From Cytophagales bacterium (GTDB lineage: Bacteria; Bacteroidota; Bacteroidia; Cytophagales; UBA9547), in the NCBI GenBank assembly GCA_013298205.1, contig JAAFJZ010000077.1, positions 1 to 9,168 on the forward strand: DNA of 9,168 bases. Reading direction: 5' to 3'. The position numbers were made by a program, and so were the translations under genes. Within the stretch, counting starts at the first letter, position 1, and each line of letters opens with the position of its first letter. This document shows positions 1 to 6,503 of the stretch, in pieces. The notes under the pieces are model-generated. The model was not told where the DNA came from and made no database searches. It was given only the letters and a program-made list of their open reading frames with translations.

Positions 1-430
1 AAGGACCTGCTATAAAAGCAATATTTTCAGTTTTAGCTCCAAAATAAGCAGCTAAATATTGAGAAACAGTAAGGTATTTTGCGGTAACTAATCCCTTTAT
101 ACCCGAAACAATTTTTTTGTTATTCCAATCTTTCCCTTTCAAAACTTGCAAAGTAGATTCTATAAATGCAGACGGGACAGCCAAGACCAAATACTCAGCA
201 TGATCAAAAGCGACCTGTATATCAGCCACGGGCTTAACTTTGTTTAAATCAATTTCAACATCTGTAAGGTAGCTAGGGTTACGCCCAAACTCAGTAATAT
301 AATTTACCGCATTTTCATCGTTCACATACCAATAAATCTGGACATTTTGGTTATGAGATAAAATTTTCACCAAGGCAGTAGCCCAACTTCCTCTGCCGAT
401 TACGGCTATATTTTTAATTGATTCGCTCAT
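1..430 (-). CDS. gpsA: NAD(P)-dependent glycerol-3-phosphate dehydrogenase, N-terminal part (runs off left edge)
   Basis: This enzyme reduces dihydroxyacetone phosphate to sn-glycerol 3-phosphate, the backbone precursor of membrane phospholipids, in the cytoplasm. The window holds the first 143 codons, starting at the ATG at 430. A Rossmann dinucleotide site lies at residues 9-18 (AVIGRGSWATA region, a GxGxxA pattern with the GSWATA signature of GpsA). The hydrophobic strand EYLVLAVPS lies near 79-87, followed by the GpsA hallmark SGIKGL at 109-114, whose Lys is expected to be near the active site. The visible part ends at IAGP (140-143), the beginning of the conserved GPxxA substrate-loop motif. 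The catalytic helical C-terminal domain is outside the window. It is divergent from the tRNA-Asp gene. I see no Shine-Dalgarno sequence before the start and no convincing -7 box in the 121-base intergenic gap on this strand. Confidence 0.93.
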   Translation of the reverse strand, partial: MSESIKNIAVIGRGSWATALVKILSHNQNVQIYWYVNDENAVNYITEFGRNPSYLTDVEIDLNKVKPVADIQVAFDHAEYLVLAVPSAFIESTLQVLKGKDWNNKKIVSGIKGLVTAKYLTVSQYLAAYFGAKTENIAFIAGP

Positions 431-528
431 TTCAATGGTTTAAAGGTAAAAAAGCCCTATTTCTGAAGCTATTTTGTAAATTTAAACAAATAAATTAAAA
501 AAAAATTACATTATAATAAAAAAAGGTG

Positions 529-536
529 TAGATTTG
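529..536 (+). promoter_or_regulatory. Bacteroidota-type -7 box for tRNA-Asp
   Basis: TAGATTTG matches the Bacteroidota sigma-ABfrA -7 consensus TAnnTTTG exactly and ends 15 bases before the mature 5' end of the tRNA, so transcription would start near 542. No clear TTTG-type -33 element is visible at the right distance. The motif match and position are seen; promoter function is inferred. Confidence 0.55.
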
Positions 537-551
537 CACCCTCAAAAACAC

Positions 552-625
552 GGTGTGGTAGTTCAGCTGGTTAGAATACATGCCTGTCACGCATGGGGTC
601 GCGGGTTCGAGTCCCGTCCGCACCG
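552..625 (+). tRNA. tRNA-Asp (anticodon GTC)
   Basis: The sequence folds as a standard cloverleaf. The acceptor stem GGTGTGG (552-558) pairs with CCGCACC (618-624), with one T-G wobble, followed by discriminator G at 625. The anticodon stem CATGC/GCATG encloses loop CTGTCAC, with anticodon GTC at 586-588, which reads Asp codons. The T-arm is GCGGG-TTCGAGT-CCCGT. Apart from stem covariation it resembles E. coli tRNA-Asp closely. No 3' CCA is encoded, so it would be added post-transcriptionally. It stands alone between gpsA and an intergenic region, with its own -7 box and terminator. Confidence 0.97.
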
Positions 626-636
626 CTTAGATTGAG

Positions 637-680
637 AAAAAGGTTCTAGAAATTTCATATTTTTAGAACCTTTTTTGTTT
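637..680 (+). terminator. Rho-independent terminator after tRNA-Asp
   Basis: A perfect 12-bp stem pairs 637-648 (AAAAAGGTTCTA) with 664-675 (TAGAACCTTTTT) around a loop of about 15 bases, and the descending arm continues into a T-rich tract. It begins 12 bases after the tRNA 3' end. Because the stem is flanked by A-run and T-run it could act on both strands, but no minus-strand gene reads into it nearby. Confidence 0.85.
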
Positions 681-708
681 TTTATTCTCAGCAAACTATT
701 TAGTTTTG
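674..708 (+). promoter_or_regulatory. Possible promoter before the short signal-peptide reading frame
   Basis: TTTG at 674-677 and TAGTTTTG at 701-708 match the Bacteroidota -33 (TTTG) and -7 (TAnnTTTG) elements with a 23-base spacer, at the upper end of the usual range. Transcription would start near 715, about 30 bases before the ATG at 744. The upstream element overlaps the T-tract of the tRNA terminator, and such boxes arise by chance in AT-rich DNA, so this is tentative. Confidence 0.35.
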
Positions 709-743
709 AGTTCAATCATTTTTATCTAAAAACTCCCAAAACT

Positions 744-827
744 ATGTTTAACAAAAAATCCTTAACATTATTTTGTTTATGCCTAATTGCATTCTAACAT
801 TCATTCACTCAAAATGAATTTTCTTAA
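744..827 (+). pseudogene. Stump of a secreted-protein gene (signal peptide interrupted by stops)
   Basis: From the ATG at 744 the frame reads a short basic start (MFNKKS) and a hydrophobic run (LTLFCLCLIAF), then meets TAA at 795-797. Reading through that stop gives HSFTQNEFS before a second TAA at 825-827. Basic N-terminus, hydrophobic core and a polar FTQ-like end together look like a Bacteroidota signal peptide whose mature protein is gone. It could instead be a 17-residue hydrophobic peptide, or chance. A 7-bp inverted repeat at 799-805/813-819 followed by TTTCTT sits across the broken part and might end transcription. No homologue can be named. Confidence 0.3.
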
Positions 828-917
828 AAGGGCATCTATTGTAGGTTATATCTAATTATTAATTTAAACAATTTCTGTAAATTAGCAGTATTATTTTTTT
901 TAACCACTATCAATTTC

Positions 918-1970
918 CTATTTCTCAAAATGATTCCATCCTTGGGCATACAAAGGAATGTTTAGTCCATTTTCTGTCAATAAATTACAACCTTTTTCTT
1001 TTTCAATAATATGTCCTATCAAGGTAATATCTGGATTGTTTTTTACTTTCAAGTAATTTTCTGCTGAAGTCGTAAACAAAAGTTCATAGTCTTCTCCCCC
1101 ATTCAAAGCGCAGACACTTGGGTTTATATTAAATTCTAGAGATGTATTTTGTGTACTAGGGTCTAAAGGGATATTTTCATATACAATTTGTACGCCTACA
1201 TTAGAAGCTGCGCAAATGTGTTTGATTTCAGAAGCCAAACCATCAGAAATGTCTATCATTGCACTAGGGATAAAGTTTTGCTCTTTCCATTGATGAATAA
1301 TATCTAAACGGGCTTCTGGTTTTAATAATCGCTGAATCAAATAATCTTTTTCTTCCAAATTAGGCTGAATAGTAGGGTCGGCAATAAAACCTAGCTTTTC
1401 TCTTTCTAAAACTTGCAAACCCATATAAGCCGCACCTAAGTCTCCTGTTACGCATACATAGTCGCCTACTTTGGCACCCGAACGTTTCACTACCCATTCT
1501 GGCTTTACAAAACCTAGTACTGAGATAGAAATAATAAGTCCAGAAACAGAAGAAGTCGTATCTCCACCTACCAAATCTACTTGATAAAGAGAGCAGGCTG
1601 CCTTAATTCCCTCATATAATTCATCAATAGCTTCCACAGAAAAACGATTACTTATGGCTATGCTCACTGTAATTTGAGTAGGAACACCATTCATAGCAGC
1701 AATATCTGAGAAATTGATTATAGCCGCTTTATATCCTAAATGTTTGAGCGGTGTATAAGCCAAATCAAAATGAATACCTTCTACCATCATGTCAGCTGCT
1801 AAAAGAATTTGTTCATTTTCTTTAGCCTGAATTACAGCGGCATCATCTCCTATCCCTATAATACTAGTAGGATTTATTAATTTATCAAATTTTGCTTTGA
1901 TGGTTTCTATCAAACCAAACTCTCCTAGTGTAGCGATTTCAGTTCTTTTTACTTGATTTTTGGTATTCAT
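918..1970 (-). CDS. thiL: Thiamine-monophosphate kinase
   Basis: ThiL phosphorylates thiamine monophosphate with ATP to thiamine diphosphate, the active cofactor, as the last step of thiamine synthesis. The protein has 350 residues, within the usual family range. It shows the PurM-like AIR-synthase layout. LGEFGLI is at 15-21 and the metal/ATP-binding loop GIGDDAA at 39-45. Asp60 (AADMMVEGIHF) and NFSDIAAM (86-93) follow. GGDTT lies at 135-139, VTGDLGAA at 174-181, IDISDGLASE at 239-248, and the C-terminal GGEDYEL at 291-297. All the acidic Mg-binding motifs are present, so it should be active. It starts at an ATG 27 bases after the rloB stop and has no Shine-Dalgarno sequence. It may be cotranscribed with the ATPase/rloB pair. 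TAAATTTA in the gap is one mismatch from a -7 box and might provide independent expression. Confidence 0.95.
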   Translation of the reverse strand: MNTKNQVKRTEIATLGEFGLIETIKAKFDKLINPTSIIGIGDDAAVIQAKENEQILLAADMMVEGIHFDLAYTPLKHLGYKAAIINFSDIAAMNGVPTQITVSIAISNRFSVEAIDELYEGIKAACSLYQVDLVGGDTTSSVSGLIISISVLGFVKPEWVVKRSGAKVGDYVCVTGDLGAAYMGLQVLEREKLGFIADPTIQPNLEEKDYLIQRLLKPEARLDIIHQWKEQNFIPSAMIDISDGLASEIKHICAASNVGVQIVYENIPLDPSTQNTSLEFNINPSVCALNGGEDYELLFTTSAENYLKVKNNPDITLIGHIIEKEKGCNLLTENGLNIPLYAQGWNHFEK

Positions 1971-1997
1971 TGTTTGATTATTTTAAATTTATATAGT

Positions 1998-2707
1998 TTA
2001 AATACCCGAATTAAATTTAGCAATTAATTTTTCATTTAGCTTACTTGATTTTCCAATTAACTCCAAAACTAACTTATAAACTTGTGTGCAAGGATTATAA
2101 TCAGCAAACTGATTTCCTGAAAATGATTGTTCGAGGCTTTCTGCCCATTTTATAGCTTGTGTTTGATTTCCAGCTTTCTCTAAGACGGAATAAGTATCCA
2201 ACGCATTTTTTAAGTATTTAAACTTTTTGCGATTTTCATTTTTTTCGTTCACACCATTTTCGATTGCCTTTTTATATTCATCTCTACTCATCGCAGTAGT
2301 CCTATTATGAAAGTGTAACAAATACCACAATTCAAATGCTTCATTACTCCAAGCGCATTTAATATCATTTTTTTGTGCTTTCATAATTGCGCTATTAAAT
2401 GAGTTTGAAGCAAAGCTTTCCTGTCGAAAACGGCCCAAACTCGATCATATTTTTGAGTGGAATTGTCTCGTATTTCAATTGCTTTTTCAACAACTTTTAA
2501 AGTATTGATTCCTCCACCTTTAAATTGAATGTCAAATACTATCTTTCCTGCTTTTTTAGGAAAAGACCTAAAATAATTAGGCTCTGTTTTCTCGCCTTCA
2601 CAAACAATTAAAAAGTAGGCTATGACTTCTCTTCCTTTTTTTTTGAAATTCTTTTTAAAGGCAAATTGCTTTTTTAGGGAATTGTCTATTTTTAAAACTC
2701 TTGCCAT
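1998..2707 (-). pseudogene. rloB: RloB-family protein, frameshifted (defence-associated partner of the upstream ATPase)
   Basis: One gene is split by a single-base indel. The 5' part, from the ATG at 2707, carries a basic start and the RloB hallmark VCEGEKTEPNYF (35-46), then WAVFDR (91-96). In that frame translation goes off-family and stops near 2381. The second frame picks up exactly where needed with ESFASNSFNSAI, then SNEAFELWYLLHF and NPCTQVYKLV, the other two RloB signatures. Adding one base around 2417-2420 restores a protein of about 236 residues ending at 1998. The missing base could be an A (FDRKSF) or a G (FDRESF). RloB is known from restriction-linked loci in Campylobacter and corresponds to AbiLii of lactococcal abortive infection. 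The EG...E and FDR(E/K) spacing looks like a divergent Toprim nuclease core, which is inference. It starts 4 bases after the ATPase stop, so the two are an operon. If the frameshift is real, the product is only the first 108 residues. Confidence 0.82.
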
Positions 2708-2711
2708 AAAT

Positions 2712-3977
2712 TTAATTTACTATGAAAGGGATAGCTCCATACCTACCTCTGATATAGTTTTTTTCAAGATTAGAATCATTTCTTACTTTCGAACCATCTG
2801 GTAGATTAAAATCATAAAGTGAATATAAATCGGTAGCTTCTTTCTCATCTTTTTCTGTAAACCAAATTTGATCCCTCCTAAACAAATCCGTACTTAACAA
2901 ATTCGTATCGTGAGTGGCGAAAAGTAATTGTGCATTATGCAGATTCGTATCTGGATTATTAAATAGCTTAATGATATAAGTTGTAATTAAAGGATGAAGT
3001 TTAGCATCTAATTCATCAATAATTAATAATTTCCCTGAGCTTAAAGTGTCAAATATCGGTCCGGCTAAATCAATGAGCTTATTTGTCCCTTGAGATTCCA
3101 TTTTATCTTTATCAAATTCTTTAGAAGATATCTTAATGCCATTTTTATCAAAATAGTCATGAATAGTATTTAAAGATACTCTTTTTTGACCAGATAGCTC
3201 TTTAATTAACTTTAATTTTATTTGATCTGGCAAATCGTTTGGAAGTTCACTAGGATGAAACTCCGATTCTCGAACTCTAATTTCTTTAAAACCAAGCTTT
3301 AATCTTTGAAATAATTGTAATGACTCGTTACAGCCAGCCATATTTTCATGCAACATTTTAGTTGTAAAGCCATTGTAATCTTTATGATCCAAACCAGAAA
3401 TAACATTATACCTTTTAAACCACTCAATTACTATCTTTGATACAGCTCCTCCCAATTGTGCTACCAAAGAAATAAATAGTCTATTTTCATTTGTTGAAAC
3501 CTCCTTTCCTATCCCTTCTATGAATTCATCAGAAACCGCAATTCCATCTATAGTTCTCAAAAACAATGTTTTTTCCGATTTAGAATTACTCTTCTGAAAG
3601 AGCCATTCTTTGGTAATTTTTGTAAGGTTATATTCAAATCCATACCTAAAACGCTTTTGATTTTGCATAAACACAATTTCAAAGAAAGTAGATTGATTTT
3701 CACTTACAACAGAAAGCAAAAATGGGGAGAAATCAAGATTGTCTCCATCATTAAGCTTTACAGAAGTCAAAATCAATTCACGCATTCTTTCTAAAGCTTG
3801 AATTAGATTACTTTTGCCACTAGAATTTGCTCCATAAACTACTAAGGATCGAAGAAGCCTATGTTTTTCAACAGAAAAAAAATTGCTTTTTAATTCTGAT
3901 ATTCCTTCTCCCTCAAAACTTAGTGTTCTTTTCAAATGAAAAGACCTGAAATTTCCTACTGTGAATTGAATAATCAT
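2712..3977 (-). CDS. AAA15-family ATPase, RloA/AbiLi-type, paired with RloB
   Basis: This 421-residue protein is an ABC/SMC-like ATPase of the AAA15 (COG1106-type) group. FTVGNFRSF near the start (5-13) is the typical first strand and turn. Walker A is GANSSGKSN (49-57). A signature-like segment, ESQGTNK, lies at 294-300. Walker B is LLIIDELD (317-324) with a D-loop LDAKLHP, and the H-loop is ATHD (354-357). The middle (about 90-290) is the variable helical and coiled insertion of these proteins. The C-terminus (IRGRYGAIPFI, 409-419) closely resembles other RloA-type ATPases. Members pair with RloB and are thought to sense or act on phage nucleic acid. All ATPase motifs are intact although the partner gene is frameshifted. 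It is the first gene of its unit, with a -7 box upstream, and rloB starts 4 bases after its stop. The defence role is inferred from family and pairing. Confidence 0.88.
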   Translation of the reverse strand: MIIQFTVGNFRSFHLKRTLSFEGEGISELKSNFFSVEKHRLLRSLVVYGANSSGKSNLIQALERMRELILTSVKLNDGDNLDFSPFLLSVVSENQSTFFEIVFMQNQKRFRYGFEYNLTKITKEWLFQKSNSKSEKTLFLRTIDGIAVSDEFIEGIGKEVSTNENRLFISLVAQLGGAVSKIVIEWFKRYNVISGLDHKDYNGFTTKMLHENMAGCNESLQLFQRLKLGFKEIRVRESEFHPSELPNDLPDQIKLKLIKELSGQKRVSLNTIHDYFDKNGIKISSKEFDKDKMESQGTNKLIDLAGPIFDTLSSGKLLIIDELDAKLHPLITTYIIKLFNNPDTNLHNAQLLFATHDTNLLSTDLFRRDQIWFTEKDEKEATDLYSLYDFNLPDGSKVRNDSNLEKNYIRGRYGAIPFIVN

Positions 3978-4001
3978 TTTGCGAGAATTGAGATATTTTC
4001 A

Positions 4002-4009
4002 CAAAAATA
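4002..4009 (-). promoter_or_regulatory. -7 box for the ATPase/rloB unit
   Basis: Read on the minus strand this is TATTTTTG, an exact match to TAnnTTTG, placed 24 bases before the ATG at 3977. Transcription would start near 3996, leaving a leader of about 19 bases. No clear TTTG-type -33 element is visible. The match is seen; its use is inferred. Confidence 0.45.
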
Positions 4010-4043
4010 ATGATATTAAATTAATAATAATTGGAATATATTG

Positions 4044-4070
4044 AAATAATGAGAATTTTTCTCATTATTT
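4044..4070 (-). terminator. Perfect inverted repeat after moaCB: terminator or operator
   Basis: AAATAATGAGAA (4044-4055) and TTCTCATTATTT (4059-4070) form a perfect 12-bp stem with a 3-base loop. It lies 24 bases beyond the stop of moaCB and about 50-75 bases upstream of the predicted transcription start of the ATPase gene. As a terminator its T-tract is weak: the descending arm ends in TTATTT, then CAATATATT. Alternatively it is a binding site for a dimeric regulator of the downstream pair. A second AT-rich palindrome lies at 4073-4087. Confidence 0.55.
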
Positions 4071-4094
4071 AGATATTTTAAAAATATTATATTT

Positions 4095-5009
4095 TTAAAA
4101 ACCTTCGTTCAAAAGCATTTTATGTGCGTGTAAAACATGAGGCAAAACCGCATTTAGCGCATCTTTAGCCCCAGAACTACTTCCTGGCAAAGTTAAAACA
4201 AATGTTTTTTTTATGCTCCCAGCCACTATTCTCGACATCATAGCCAGTGGTGTGCGTTGAATTCCAAAGTGATAAATTGCCTCTACAACCCCTTCTGCTT
4301 TTTTTTCTATTAAATTCTCTATCACACTTACCGCTTTATCGCTTGGACCTAATCCTGTGCCACCACAAGTAAAAATAAAATCAACTTTTTGATTTACCCA
4401 AGCTTGAATATGACCTTGAATTTCATCTGCATCATCTTTAATAATGAGAGAATCTACGATTTCTATTTGGTGTGTTCGGAGCAAGCTTTCTACTTCTTTT
4501 ACAACTTGATTGGATTTTTTACCAAAAAAAATGGCATCAGAACAAACCAATAAGGCACATTTCGATGTGGAATGATTCGATTTCCTATCACTTTTTCCAC
4601 CTTTTTTTTCTAACAAACGAATATCAGATATGCATAAACTTGTATCATTAAGCGGTTTAAGCATGTCATAAATTGTGAGACCAGCGATGCTTACCGCAGT
4701 TAATGCTTCCATTTCTATTCCGGTGCGACCGATAGATTTGGCAGTAGCTATAATTTTAATGCCGTTTTTCTCTCCTTCTATATATTCAAAATCAATCGAA
4801 AAAGAATCTATAGAAACGGGATGACAATGAGGTAAAAGATTTTGTGTATTTTTTGCTGCTAAAAAACCAGAAGCCCTAGCAAAATCATAGGGATTACCTT
4901 TCGCTAATGTATTATTTTTTACGGCTAATAAAGTTTGCTCAGAGCAGTAAATTACTCCTTCAGCGATTGCTTCTCGTAAAGTGCTGATTTTATGGGTAAT
5001 ATCTCTCAT
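4095..5009 (-). CDS. moaCB: Bifunctional molybdenum cofactor protein MoaC-MoaB fusion
   Basis: Two molybdenum-cofactor enzymes are joined in 304 residues. The N-terminal part (about 1-145) is MoaC, cyclic pyranopterin monophosphate synthase. It shows ARASGFLAAKNT (44-55), LLPHCHP (58-64), the TGIEMEALTAVS stretch with TIYDM (96-116), and DIRLLEKKGGKS (129-140), with the expected active-site Lys and His residues present. The C-terminal part (about 150-304) is a MoaB/MogA domain that binds molybdopterin and, in MogA, adenylylates it. CGGTGLGPSD (215-224), RTPLAMMSR (252-260) and LPGSSSGA (274-281) are its signatures. Fusions of this order occur in Bacteroidota. The gene starts at an ATG 13 bases after the mscS stop, so it is probably the last gene of the upstream unit. 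No other molybdenum cofactor genes are in the window. Confidence 0.94.
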   Translation of the reverse strand: MRDITHKISTLREAIAEGVIYCSEQTLLAVKNNTLAKGNPYDFARASGFLAAKNTQNLLPHCHPVSIDSFSIDFEYIEGEKNGIKIIATAKSIGRTGIEMEALTAVSIAGLTIYDMLKPLNDTSLCISDIRLLEKKGGKSDRKSNHSTSKCALLVCSDAIFFGKKSNQVVKEVESLLRTHQIEIVDSLIIKDDADEIQGHIQAWVNQKVDFIFTCGGTGLGPSDKAVSVIENLIEKKAEGVVEAIYHFGIQRTPLAMMSRIVAGSIKKTFVLTLPGSSSGAKDALNAVLPHVLHAHKMLLNEGF

Positions 5010-5022
5010 ACTTTAGGCTTAT

Positions 5023-5874
5023 TTAGGAGATATTTCTCACGTGAGTTACGGGAGGATTGGGAGCTAACAGAATATTCGAGTCTAATAATTGTTTTAAATG
5101 TTGATTTGCGGTAAATAATACATCCCAATAGTCGCCACTTAAACACCAAAAGCGAATTACCAAACTAATAGAATCAGGCCCATAAGCTTCAATTGCAATA
5201 AAAAAGGGTTTCTCTTCTGTTTCTATTACTTTTGAATTCATAAGAATTGATGCTTTAATTTTACTTTTAACCGTTTCGTACTCATTTTCTGAAGATGTAC
5301 GATATTTTAATTCGATCATTCGTGTTTCTTCTGCATTATGGTTTACGATTGTGCCATTGGCTAAACTACCATTGGCTAAAATAACGATTTTGTTATCTAA
5401 AGTATTTAAAATAGTATTGAAAACCTGAATTTCTTTTACTTTTCCACTTTGACCTTGCGCCTCAATAATATCTCAATTTTAAATGGTTTAAAAACCAAAA
5501 TCAAAACCCCTCCAGCAAAATTGGACAAGCTACCTTGCAAGGCAAGACCCACAGCCAAACCAGCAGCTCCCAAAATAGCTACAAAAGAAGTAGTTTGTAA
5601 TGCCTAAGGTAGAGGCTACACCTAGTAGAACGATTATCCTGAGTAAAGTACCAAATAAGCTAATTAAAAAAGGTGAAATAGAAGGATCTATGTCTCTTTT
5701 TTGTAAATATTTAGGAATTGCTTTAAGAAGCATTTTAACCAACTTCATTCCGATAAAAAATATAAAAATTGCCAGTAGTATTTTAGGCAAAAACAAAATC
5801 ACTTGTGCCAAAAAAGAAATAGCATTTCCTTTTAAGTCTAGTATTATTCTTAATTCTTCTAACATTGCATCCAT
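5023..5874 (-). pseudogene. mscS: MscS-type mechanosensitive channel, broken by two opposite frameshifts
   Basis: MscS opens under membrane tension to release solutes after osmotic downshock, in the inner membrane. The whole gene is recognisable at MscS length (about 283 residues; E. coli has 286), but in three pieces. Piece one, from the ATG at 5874, holds TM1 (about 20-41) and TM2 (about 68-91). An extra base in the T-run at 5594-5596 then shifts the frame, which hits a stop at 5530. In the next frame the pore helix follows, LGAAGLAVGLALQG then SLSNFAGG, nearly identical to E. coli TM3. A missing base near 5472 shifts the frame back. The last piece continues through the beta domain (DNKIVILANGSL) and the C-terminal domain (SISLVIRFW, NPPVTHV) to the stop at 5023. 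The two shifts cancel in net frame, but translation would still stop between them. It begins 26 bases after the acetyltransferase stop. The cause may be mutation or sequence error. Confidence 0.88.
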
Positions 5875-5900
5875 AATTTTGAACTTGGTTTTAAATTTGT

Positions 5901-6503
5901 TTATAAAAGCTTTACTTGATTTTCTTGTAAAATAAAATAATTTCCCAAACTGTCCTTTGCTTGGTTTTCTTGATCAAAAATTAGCTTTAACCCATCTATT
6001 CCTACCCATTGTATCACTTTTGCAGGAGTTCCTGCTACTAATGCAAAATCAGGTACGTTTTTTGTAACCACTGCTCCAGCTGCTACAAAGGAGTATTTTC
6101 CTAAACTAACGCCACAAACGATTGTTGCATTGGCTCCAATTGTACAGCCTTTTTGTAAAGTGGTGATTTGGTAATGAGCCGAAGTGTTTTGTGAAATAAA
6201 AGCCCTTGGGCGAGATACATTGGTAAATACAACTGAAGGACCTATAAAAACATCATCCTCTACAAATACACCTTCATATATAGATACATTATTTTGAATC
6301 TTTACACCATTTCCAATTTGTGATTTTGACGCAACAAATACATTTTGACCTAAATTGCAGTTTAAGCCAATCTTACTGTTCGACATAATATGAGAAAAAT
6401 GCCATATTTTAGTGCCTAAACCAATCTCAACATTTGCATCTACAAATGCAGATTCATGTACAAATATTGAATTTTTGTTTTCCAAAATGTATTGGCTTAC
6501 CAA
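5901..6503 (-). CDS. Hexapeptide-repeat sugar N-acetyltransferase, WbpD/WlbB-like
   Basis: This 200-residue protein is a left-handed beta-helix acetyltransferase. FVHESAFVD (14-22), GTKIWHFSHIM (30-40), LGQNVFVAS (51-59), NNVSIYEGVF (71-80), FIGPSVVFTNVSRPR (86-100), IGANATIVCG (122-131) and AGAVVTKNVPDFALVAGTPAK (142-162) are the successive motifs of the WbpD/WlbB group. That group uses acetyl-CoA to acetylate the 3-amino group of UDP-2-acetamido-3-amino-glucuronate for O-antigen or capsule sugars; the related QdtC/FdtC enzymes act on dTDP-3-amino sugars. Which substrate applies here cannot be told. The only plausible start giving the full N-terminus is TTG at 6503, since an in-frame TAA lies at 6527-6525 and no ATG occurs before codon 40; a TTG at 6485 is the alternative. 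With the TTG at 6503 it overlaps the end of the barrel-protein gene, suggesting translational coupling. Confidence 0.88.
   Translation of the reverse strand: MVSQYILENKNSIFVHESAFVDANVEIGLGTKIWHFSHIMSNSKIGLNCNLGQNVFVASKSQIGNGVKIQNNVSIYEGVFVEDDVFIGPSVVFTNVSRPRAFISQNTSAHYQITTLQKGCTIGANATIVCGVSLGKYSFVAAGAVVTKNVPDFALVAGTPAKVIQWVGIDGLKLIFDQENQAKDSLGNYFILQENQVKLL

Noticed and set aside
552..625. tRNA-Asp as an attachment site of an integrated element
   Set aside because: No second copy of the tRNA 3' end is seen in the window and no integrase or other mobile-element gene lies nearby.
799..819. 7-bp inverted repeat as a terminator for thiL
   Set aside because: On the strand that thiL is transcribed from, the hairpin is not followed by a T-run; its T-rich side faces the plus strand.
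2381..2440. Programmed -1 frameshifting joining the two rloB frames
   Set aside because: The shift site has only AGGAAAGC, with no X-XXY-YYZ slippery heptamer and no evident downstream stem or pseudoknot; RloB is not known to use recoding.
2622..2804. Plus-strand frame of 60 codons opposite the ATPase-rloB junction
   Set aside because: Antisense to two recognised genes, rich in Phe and Ile as expected of reversed Lys-rich coding sequence, with no motif of its own.
5600..5935. Open frame on the plus strand across the mscS N-terminal region
   Set aside because: It lies antisense to a clearly recognisable MscS segment, has no family motifs, and exists only because the opposite codons avoid certain triplets.
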